From Pinus tabuliformis (lineage: Eukaryota > Streptophyta > Pinopsida > Pinales > Pinaceae): 64,000 nt of DNA. Made by a program: the position numbers and the translations under genes. Positions 55,217 to 64,000 of the stretch are shown here, piece after piece. The number at the start of each line of letters is the position of its first letter. Within the stretch, counting starts at the first letter, position 1. Under the pieces are notes generated by a model. That model saw only the letters and a list, made by a program, of their open reading frames with translations, was not told the origin of the DNA and made no database searches. Location of the stretch: contig CM062805.1 in assembly GCA_031772625.1 (NCBI GenBank), positions 800,504,592 through 800,568,591 of the forward strand, read 5' to 3'.

Positions 55217-58136
55217 TTTCACACGAAATTCAAAAACCTCACCACCAAATAGGGAGGAGGTGAACGATATAAATGGAGCGACACATGGCTGCCCAGCCCA
55301 ATCAAAATTTTCTATTCGCAACAACCGAGGGGCACGATAGCGACATAGGCACGACAAAGTTTTGGGTTTACATCTGGGACCACAACAATGAAGGCTCAAA
55401 GGAGTTCCGAGCAAACTTTTAACATTTTTATCATTCAGATGGGCAAGAGGGATGGGGACAAGCATGGCCAACATTACCACTCATGTGCTATCAAGTGGGG
55501 ATGGAGAGAAGATGAAAATCGGCCACCCTACAAATGACCCAAGGCCATCATTCACGCAAACCTGACAAAACAACTCAATTACCAACCCACCTTTCACATG
55601 GAAAGAAAACCTATCACTTGCATCATTTGGATAGGTATGAGGGACCAGGACGAGCTAGGGAGCTAGACCATAAGAACCCATACAACGCCAAGAACTTAGA
55701 GAGAAGAAGGGGAATTGTTCACATATGCCTCCCGAGATGAGCATGGCCAACATTACTGCTCATGTGCTACCGAGTGGGGATGGAGAGAAGATGAAAATCA
55801 GCCACCCTACAAATGACCCAAGGCCATTGTTCAGGCAAACCCAAAAACAAAACTCAATTAACAAACCACCTTTCACATGAAAAGAAAACCTGTCACTTGT
55901 ATCATTTGGATGTGCACGAGGGGACCCAGATGAGCCATGGAGCCACACCACAACAACCCATATAGCTCCAAGAACGTAGAGAGTAGAAGGAGAATTTTTC
56001 ACATATGCCTCCTGAGACAAGCATGCCCAACATTACCACTCATGTGCTACCGAGTTGGGATGGAATGAAGATGAAAATTGGCCACCTTAAAAATCACCCA
56101 AGGCCATAGTTCAGGAAAACCCGAAAAAACAACTCGATTACCAAACCACCTTTCACACAGAAAGAAAACCTGTCAAATGTATCATTTACATAGGCACAAG
56201 GGGACAAAGAAGAGCCAGGTAGCCACACCACAACAACCCATACAAGTCCAAGAACTTAGAGAGCAGAATGGGGAATTGTTCATATATGCCTCCTAGGATG
56301 AGCATGGCCAACGTTACTACTCATGTGCTACCGAGTGGGGATGGAGAGAAGATGAAAATTGGCCACCCTACAAATGACCCAAGGCCATCGTTCAGGCAAA
56401 CCTGAAAACACAACTCAATTACCAACCCACCTTTCATATGGAGAGAAAACTTGTCACTTGTATCATTTGGATGGGCACGAGGGACCAAGACGAGCCCAGG
56501 AGCCACATCATAACAGCCCATACAGCTCTAAGAACTTGGAGAGCAGAAGGGGACTTGTTCACATATGCCTCTTGGGACACACAAGGCCAACATTACCGCT
56601 CATGTGCTACTGAGTGGGGATGGAGAGATGATGAAAATTGGCCACCCTGCAAATGACCCAAGGACATTCTTTAGGTAAACCCAAAAAAACAACTCAATTA
56701 CCAACCCACCTTTCACACGAAAAGAAAACCTATCACTTGTATCATTTGGATGGGCATGAAGGACCAGGACGAGCCTGAGAGCCACACCACAATAGCCCAT
56801 ACAACTCCAAGAACTTGGAGAGCATAAGGGGAATTGTTCACATATGCCTCCTGAGACGAGCATGGCCAACATTACCACTCGCGTGCTACCAAGTGGGGAT
56901 GGAGAGAAGATGAAATTCGGCCACCCTACAAATGACCCAAGGCCATTCTTCATTAAAACCAGAAAACACAACTCGATCACCAACCCACCTTTCACACGAA
57001 AAGAAAACCCGTCACTTGTATCATTTGGATGGGCATGAGGGGACCAAGACGAGCGAGGGAGACACACCACAACAACCCATAAAACTCCAAGAACTTGGAT
57101 AGCAGAAGGGGAATTGTTGACATATGCCTCCCAGGACAAGCATGGCCAACATTACCGCTCATGTGCTACCGAGTGGGGATGGAGAGAAGATGAAAATTGG
57201 CCACCCTACAAATGACCCAAGGCCATCATTTAGGCAAGCTCAAAAAAACAACTCAATTACCAAACCACCTTTCACACGGAAAGCAAACTTGTCACTTGTA
57301 TCATTTGGATGGGCACGAGGGACCAAGACAAGCCCGAGAGACACACTACAACAACCCATACATCTCCATGAACTTGGACAGTGGAAGGGGAATTGTTCAC
57401 ATATGCCTTCTAAGACAACCATGGCCAACATTACTGCTCATGTGCTACAGAGTGGGGATGGAGAGAAGATGAAAATCAACCACCCTACAAATGACCCAAG
57501 GCCATTCTTCAGGAAAACCCAAAAAAATAACTCAATTACCAACCCACCTTTCACATGGAAAGAAAACCTATCACTCGTATCATTTGGATGGGCACGAGGG
57601 GACCAAGACGAGCCACAGAGCCACACCACAAAAACCCATACAACTCCAAGAAATTAGAGAGAAGAATATGGAATTGTTCACGTATGCCTCCTGAGACAAG
57701 CATGGCGAACGTTACTGCTCATGTGCTACTAAGTGGGGATGGAGAGAAGATGAAAATCAGACACACAACAAATGACCCAAGGCCATCGCTCAGGCAAAAC
57801 CAAAAGCCCAAATCAATTACCAACCCACCTTTCACACTGAAAGAAAACTTGTCACTTGTATCATTTGGATGGGCGCAAGGGACCAAGACAAGCCCAGGAG
57901 CCATACCACAACAACCCATAAAACTCCAAGAACTTGGAGAGTAGAAGAGGAATTGTTCATAGATGCCTCTTGGGACGAGCATGGCCAACATTACCGGTCA
58001 TGTGCTACCGATTGGGGATGGAGAGAAGATGAAAATCAACCACTCTACAAATGACCCAAGGCCATCATTAAGGCAAGCCCAAGAAAACAACTCAATTACC
58101 AACGCACCTTTCACATGGAAAGCAAACTTGTCACTT
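55217..58136 (-). repeat. IGS tandem repeats of about 280 bp
   Basis: Ten units carry the anchor CATGGCCAACATTAC at 55463, 55742, 56022, 56303, about 56582, 56861, 57141, 57420, 57701 and 57980, spaced 279-281 bases. The first 240 bases (55217-55455) match only in part and may be the array edge. Unit open frames on both strands (for example CHLYHLDGHEG) recur with the repeat and are not genes. The array belongs to the spacer upstream of the 18S relic. It is interrupted by element C on its left and element D at 58136. Confidence 0.9.
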
Positions 58137-59237
58137 TGTTATAGACATTTTTGTGTCTTGCATCACTGAGCATGAAATGTCAATAATCAAGGGATCCAAA
58201 GTCCCTAAACATGTTGTTCCTACCCCTAGAGGAACAAGGCCAAGTAACCACAGCAATTCACAAAATTTCTCCACCTGAAAACACTCAAAAACAAGGCAAT
58301 TCTGGATCATGTCAACTGCTCCACTGAGCATCTGCGCTGAATGTCAACTGCTCCACTATCTACCTGCGTTGAATGTCAACTGCAAAGAAGGCTACCTGCG
58401 CTGAGGGAGTTTGGAGAAGTGGCAGAGTCATTCCTCAAGGTGTCAATGCCCAGGAAGCTTCCAAAATGACACTTGGATCAGGGAATTCGACTGGTGATGA
58501 GTAAGAGGTTCCAAATATCCAAGTGGAAGCAAGAACCTCCAAGTGGACTCAAGAACTGAAGTGGGAGAGGACACTAGTCAGTCTCAGACCAGCCTCAAGA
58601 TGACTCATCTTTTCTCCAAAACTCCTATATATAGATCTCTCTCGTGAGGTCTAGGGAGGCTGGAATTTGGTATTTGCAAAGAATTGCTGTTGGTTTGTGG
58701 CTAGAAATATTGGTTGTGTTATGCTTTGAAAGGAGTTGAAGAGGGAATTCCATTCTGCTGGGAAGGAGATGCTGGGTTGGAGCCCTATGGGTTGTATCTC
58801 TTCCTGAACCCTGTTACTTTCAATAAAGATATCTTGATTCTTTCCTATATGCTGGTGTACTTTGTATGATTTCATTGGTATATTTGATTTACTTCTAATC
58901 CTGAATCATTTATGAATATGTATATTTGCCTTTGTATTGTGTTCTTCTCTTGTTGCAAGTAGCTGTTCTCTTGTCACAGGTAGCTGTTCTCTTGTGATCT
59001 CGGGGGATTCAAGTAGCTGTTCTCTTGATCAAGCGAGGAAACAAGTAGCTGTGGACACACAAAGAGAAGAGGATTTAGTTCGAGGGACAACCGAAAGACA
59101 ACGGTAAGTCTGTCGATCTCCTCTCTTTCATATTTCATAAAGGAAGAAATCATGATAGCTGTATTCGTTTGTTGCTAAGGCGCTGTCACACCTTAGGTGG
59201 ATAGGATCGTCCTAAATAGGAATTTTTCCCCACAACA
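58137..59237 (+). repeat. 5' LTR of element D
   Basis: About 1101 bp, homologous end to end with the LTRs of A. It ends CCCCACAACA. A TATATATAG box lies near 58626. An extra tandem copy of 'CAAGTAGCTGTTCTCTTG' near 58957-59015 accounts for the greater length. Confidence 0.88.
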
Positions 59238-59240
59238 AAT

Positions 59241-59258
59241 TGGCGAATCCGTTGGGGA
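59241..59258 (+). other. Primer-binding site of element D
   Basis: TGGCGAATCCGTTGGGGA lies 3 bases after the LTR and differs from that of B by one C-to-T change. Confidence 0.7.
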
Positions 59259-60412
59259 AGAACTTGTTTATTCATTTCATTTGTGTTTCTGTCATTTGTT
59301 TACTTCATAGACTTGACAGCAACTCTTGAACTGCATCTTTCCCGGATGCAAAGTAAAAGTTGCTGCTTTGATCCAGTATGTTGGACTTGTCTATGATTTA
59401 AACTAGATCCACAAATGATTTGATTGATCCTTGTGATAGTCTTTAGTACCTTATCAAAGAATCCCTCTATTTATACCTTGCTTGCGTTTCTGATTTGGCC
59501 TGAAACAGTTGATTTTTGAGCATTTTGTGACCCAGAAACCCAGAGAAACGAGAGTTTCTCTCTTCAGCGCAGGCACTGTGAAGGCAGTCTGAATTTCAAC
59601 GCAGGTCCCGAAGGGGCTACCTGCGCTGAATGTCAAACTGACAGTGTTGGACCTGCGCTAAACCAGTGTGGCCTTGTGCAGCTGGGGTTCTTTGTCCTTT
59701 TTTGCCCTGTTTTGATCTCTGTTTTTGCAGCCTTTAACCAGCATAGGTACTAGCCTGATAACCTTTTCTTTGCCTGAATTCCGCCCCATTTTTGTACAAA
59801 AAGATTGTGAATGTTTTTATGTGTTTGTGGCGTCATTTACAGTCTTCCTTTGCATGAGTAAAGTAGTCTTTCTGTAGCCTTTGTTTCAGATCTGATTGAG
59901 AGTGGTCTTAGAAGAGAGTTCATTGGCTGTTTGTTCAGATTGATTATAGTTTTACTTTTGCTTATTGGTTTGAATTTGTTCTTTTCAAAGTATCAAAACG
60001 AGTCTTTAATTCAAAAATCGCAAAGTGATTGTAATCTCTTCTACCCTTGTTGATTTCGAAGAAAGTGAACTTGTTTATTTTGATCATTGTAAAAGCAAAT
60101 TCAAAGTTGTGCAAAAAGCTTTCTTTGTAGGCATTTATACTAAGAAAGTGAAAACAAACACCTGCATTGTGCATTTTGCATTTGATAAGTTTGCATGTTG
60201 GATTTAGGGAAAGTGCATTAGAGTGTGCTGATTGCTCTTTGAGAAAAGATAGTCGCTTTCTTTTCCCTTAGTAGCTAGGATTTTCAAAGTTGAAAGATTG
60301 TGAAGCTTGCTTATCATCTTAGACTGCATTTAGGAAGTTGTATCATACATCTCGTGGTGAACCTTGAAAGGAAAACTTTAAAAATATCAACCTAAAATAA
60401 ACTAAATGAACC

Positions 60413-60720
60413 TAACAACGCTTTGTAACATAACGCACAACATAGAGGTCTAGGCTAGAGACGTGTTCCGGCGTCGTTAAACATAGTGACTGTCGATCTC
60501 GAAGAAGGTGGGTGATTCCTCCTGAGAGTCGGTGGCGCTAATACGGATTGTAATCCCACGTACCGTCGAGTATATATTGGGAGACCCCTATAGGCATATA
60601 TCTTTTATCCTTAGGAAGTCGTGTCAGCCGCCCTACTGATCGCAATGCAGTGAACACAACATTCACGAAGATCGACCACCCGTACCGTAAAACGTATTCT
60701 GTGGTTTTGCGAAAAGTTTG
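60413..60720 (+). other. Conserved structured leader block of element D
   Basis: Same order of conserved words as in A, B and C (AACGCTTTG, GAGGTCTAGGCTAGAGACG, CCCACGTACCGTCG, CGCAATGCAGTGAACACA), followed by leader stem-loops to about 60880. Confidence 0.6.
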
Positions 60721-60969
60721 GCACACCCTCTACCTAGATCTCCAGAGCAATTCCTTTTAGCCTTTTTCAGACTCTATAACAAAAAAAGTCCATCCAAGCA
60801 TTTGTCACTACGGGCTCATTAAAACATCGAAGGAGACTAGAGTCATCTTTAGCTTTTTCTCGACTCTTTAAAACTGAAAAAGCAAGTCGTGTCTAAAAAG
60901 CGTCGTTAACAATTTATTTTAAACGGAACAATCACCCTTTAATCCTGCGTTGATCTTTAGGTTGAAAAG

Positions 60970-62535
60970 ATGGAGCACACCAACCAAGGAGTTCCCTTGG
61001 GTGGAAATCCTAGTCCCTTCTCCTCTTGGGGAGATGTTGGTGCGCCCCACATGGCCACATTGTCGCTTCCAGGATTGACAATTGGCCTACCAGTTTGGCT
61101 CTTTTCGACCAATGTCGTTCAGAATACCACCACTCCTGAACAGTCGAGTCAACAGTTAGATCAGACAAGAGTTGCCTCCCAGCCTTCCACTTCATCTTCC
61201 TCCCCTCCTTCCTCTTCACTTGACGGAACTGGTCGATCAAAAAATCGGGTTCCTAAGGAGAAGAAAGAGAAGAAGAAGAAGAAAGAAAAGAAGAAGAAGG
61301 AGCCTAAGGCGACTGGGGGCAAACAAATGTCATCTAACAAAAATCCACACACCGCACTTGTAAGGCCTAAATCACCATGCATCATATGCAGGGGAGACCA
61401 CTTCCATAGAGATTGTCCTTGTATCCCACGGATACTAAGAGACTGGTCCCCCCGTTTGCACAATTCGGGAGCATCGACCTCTGATAGCCATGTCGACTAC
61501 TCACCGTCAACTAGTGGGAGTGAAGCTCCAGGACAGAATGGGAAAGTTAAATTTCCCTGCAGACTGTGTGAAGGCGATCATGCCATCCACCATTGTCCCT
61601 TCTTAGACGAGGCAAAAAGAGTTCTGGAAGATCGCCCGATTTTACGAGCGAATCTTCCTCCTGGATATTAAAGACTCCTGCCAAGTCCCTCACTAGTTGA
61701 GAATCCGACTGAGCCACTTAGATGGTCAGCCGAAGCACTTGTCATTGAAGAAGAACCGTCTGGATCCATGCCTGACGAAAGTCAAAAGGTTGATACGGCA
61801 GTTGACCCGGTTTTGCCTTAAGAGGCTCCATCTTCGAATGACACCATCACAGAGGAGAATACAGACGACACCGTCCAGGTTCTCTTCATCAACACTGACT
61901 CCGATGATCAAGGGGGCAATTCCACCATTCCTTTGTCGCAGGAAGGAAGTTCATCAGAGCGCTATCCGGCCGTATATTCGATCCCACCACCAAGCAACCT
62001 GGTTGTGTCTTTTGACTGGAACCAACTAGGCAGACCCCGGTTACCAGCCAGTGTGCCATTCAGAATTATTTGTCAAATATACAGAATGGTAATGGTTGGC
62101 ACTATCATTGATGAGGGGGCATCTGTGAGTATCCTTTCCTCTATTGCTTGGAAAGCGCTTGGTTCGCCGGCGCTTTTACCTGAGATGAGAAATCTATCAG
62201 GTTTTGATAAAGGAACCAGTCGACCTTTAGGGATCCTCCCCAATGTGCCTATAACATTGAAAGGGAAGACCGTTCAAATGAACGTGATGGTCGTTCAAGG
62301 ACCCTTGGATCATAACCTACTCCTTGGACGAGACTATATATATTGCATGGGAGCTGTAGTCTCCTCACTCTTTAGAGTAATGTGTTTTCCGCATGAAGGA
62401 AGAATGGTCAAGCTCGTGGACCAACTTTCGTTTCCCGTATCACACATCGCAAATAGTCATGTGCCATCCCTAAATGGTCTATTCATGCAAGAAGTGTCTC
62501 AACCCACGGTCCGTCCTCCTGTTGAGCGCGAGTAA
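60970..62535 (+). pseudogene. Zinc-knuckle/aspartic protease polyprotein of element D, two in-frame stops
   Basis: One frame of 522 codons runs from the ATG at 60970 to the TAA at 62533-62535, broken by TAA at 61669-61671 (CAA in A) and TAA at 61819-61821 (TCA in A). It contains MATLSLPGLTIGLPVWLF, a Lys-rich tract with KKEKKKKKEKKKKE, zinc knuckles CIICRGDHFHRDC and CRLCEGDHAIHHC (both CX2CX3HX4C complete), and a protease with TIIDEGASVSILSS (Asp at residue 381) and LLGRDYIYCMGA. Both stops fall in the acidic linker, so the knuckle half and the protease half remain open. No capsid domain or pol is present. It is the best template for the family protein because both knuckles and the protease are intact. 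Confidence 0.87.
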
Positions 62536-63055
62536 TCCGGGAGGATATGACTGGAACCCAGGGTGCATGCGTCCTGGCCTGCTTCGGCAGGAAAACTTTG
62601 GGTATAGGGTAGTTTTCCGCGAGAGAATATGACTAGTCCGTACCCCGTCCGTGGTTGGAAGAGGGGTTGTTCTGGAATAAGATTCTTTTGTCAAAGTTAT
62701 GTGAGAGGGCGGGGGTCATCACTCACCTCTGTCTACTTCGGTAGACATTGCCGAGGAAGTGTTTTGTTTGAAAGATTAACGAGACAATCTTTGGGTAACC
62801 TGAAAGAGGTAAGCCTCTCTCGGTGAAACGAAAGTTTCGATGGAATTGAAGTAGAGGTAACCTTGAAACTCTGTTTTATACCTGGGGGCATGCAAACCTT
62901 TTGGAGTGCAAGCAAAGAGCGGTTATTTATCTGTTTTTTGGGTTAGCCGTTTCCTAACTTGTATAAAGAAAGGATGGGGAGCAAAGCTTAGTGAGATGAA
63001 GCTCCATAAAAAATAGAATCTTGATGAGACACTCTTATCAAAAGACTGGGTAATC

Positions 63056-63200
63056 GAGCAGTTTTAGCATAAAGTTCATGCTCGTTAAAAAATAAACGCA
63101 AGATCCGAGCAGTTTTAACGCGGTCTTCATGCTCGTTAAAAAATAAATATAAGCAGTGAGCAATGTTTCCTCCAGAGTTTAAGCTCATTTTTATCTAAAA
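63056..63200 (+). repeat. Stem-loop repeat of element D, about three units
   Basis: GAGCAGTTTTA...TGCTCGTTAAAAAAT units start near 63056, 63107 and 63158, 51 bases apart. This is two fewer than in element A. Confidence 0.75.
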
Positions 63201-63429
63201 AATGAACCTATTCCGGTAAATAATCGCTGTGATCGTAAATTTATCAGCCATAAAAGCCTTGGTCGTGTTTGCACTTGCCACCTCCATTGTCATTTGGCCG
63301 ATCGTTCACCTCTATATGATTGTTTACCCATTTTGAGGAACAACTGCGAAGAGTGATTTCACCTAGCCATCCTTGTGACACTGCCGTGATTGGAAAATTC
63401 CAACCTGTACCTGGAATCAGTTGCTATCC

Positions 63430-63870
63430 CTGTTTATCACTCGTTCCTCAAAAGACGAGTCTTCTTTAAGCTCTTTTCATCTGACTCGTAAAATATGAAA
63501 AGATTGCCGAGTTTTGGCCTTCCAGCTCGTTAAAAGGACAGGAAGAGCTATCCCTCCTCTAGATTTTAATCTTTTTGGACCTGAGGGATTATTGCACAAA
63601 AAGATCGAGCGCTTGCTTTGTTCGGCTCGTTAAAGATATCGAAAACTCATCCCTTTTGTATTGTTTTATACTTTTTCGGACTTAAGGGATTAGATGACGA
63701 AAAAGGAATTTTGGAGTTAACTTTACTTACCTTTTCAGACTCTCTAAAAATGAAAAGGATCGAGTTATCCTTGTCGTTTGACTCGTTAAAATGATTAAAT
63801 AGCGACAAACTTGTCTTTAGACGAGAATGAGTTTCCCTATCGCTAAGCTCGTTAAAACATAGCGATGGGC
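63430..63870 (+). other. 3' stem-loop and pseudoknot array of element D
   Basis: The interleaved pair is ATCCCTT/AAGGGAT (63649-63655 with 63684-63690) and CTTTTTCG/CGAAAAAG (63671-63678 with 63698-63705). The last hairpin TATCGCTA/TAGCGAT precedes ATG 63865. Nearly the same as A. Confidence 0.7.
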
Positions 63871-64000
63871 TTGCCTGAAGGGAAGGTTATAGAACAAGCA
63901 TATGTTATCCTCCTCAAGCTTGACAAAAATAAAGAGGTACTGGTCAGCAATGACTAGGGAAAAATTGGGAAAAATCAAGAAAACTTTGATGGTAGCAGGT

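Larger units (their letters stand above)
58137..64000 (+). mobile_element. Element D: gag-pro LTR retrotransposon, cut by the window end
   Basis: The 5' LTR (58137-59237) starts TGTTATAGACATTTTTGTGTC inside the 280-bp repeat, preceded by the presumed target site CACTT (58132-58136). Primer-binding site, leader, gag-pro (60970-62535) and 3' stem-loop region follow. The copy is closest to A throughout. The 3' LTR and right duplication lie beyond 64000. Confidence 0.9.

Noticed and set aside
56078..57991. Many open frames of 60-180 codons on both strands
   Set aside because: They repeat every 280 bp with the spacer satellite and share the same peptides; they are a by-product of the repeat length.

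Overview
This is nuclear DNA of a large, repeat-rich plant genome, most likely a gymnosperm and probably Pinaceae. I see no intact host protein gene. The lineage call rests on a decayed nuclear rDNA unit on the minus strand. Its ITS1 is about 3 kb long once an inserted element is removed, and it carries about 245-bp subrepeats with the motif GGCCACCCTAGTC, which is known from Pinaceae ITS1. The retroelement ORFs also look gymnosperm-like.

Layout, left to right. 1-880: minus-strand remnant of the gag-pro family described below. 1300-1870: decayed retroelement-associated ORF. 2672-10670: complete LTR element A, with 1064-bp LTRs and target duplication TGCAC. 10.8-15.2 kb: minus-strand Ty3/gypsy debris, including an internally deleted gag-PR/integrase remnant, a hypothetical ORF and an integrase C-terminal fragment. 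16.5-18.0 kb: decayed gymnosperm-type retroelement ORF. 19606-23508: 5'-truncated minus-strand Ty1/copia element of SIRE-like appearance, with one LTR. 23.5-26.5 kb: host-gene fragments (PEX6-like and rhamnogalacturonate-lyase-like) bracketed by related palindromic motifs.

From 27520 to at least 58136 the window is one rDNA relic read on the minus strand. From right to left it holds IGS/ETS tandem repeats (280-bp and 160-bp families), 18S (45120-43372), ITS1, 5.8S (30669-30507), ITS2 and 25S (30264-27520, 3' end missing). It is heavily mutated at former CpG sites. Three related LTR elements have inserted into it on the plus strand: B (33176-42910, TSD CAACT, in ITS1), C (47493-55211, TSD CCACC, in the 280-bp array) and D (58137 to beyond the window, in the same array).

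Elements A-D are the most interesting content. A, C and D encode only a roughly 520-residue protein: a conserved N-terminus, a Lys-rich tract, twin zinc knuckles of spacing CX2CX3HX4C, and an aspartic protease with DEGA/DEGS at the active site. They have no recognisable capsid domain, reverse transcriptase, RNase H or integrase. B also keeps a capsid-type gag domain and a Tat-like post-protease linker, but no RT. Around the gene every copy carries arrays of stem-loops whose loops share a CTCGTTAAAA-type motif. These include an H-type pseudoknot whose stems are kept by compensatory changes between copies, and a strongly conserved 5' leader block. My inference is that these are cis RNA signals (packaging, dimerisation or translation) through which the non-autonomous elements are mobilised in trans, possibly recognised by their own zinc-knuckle protein.
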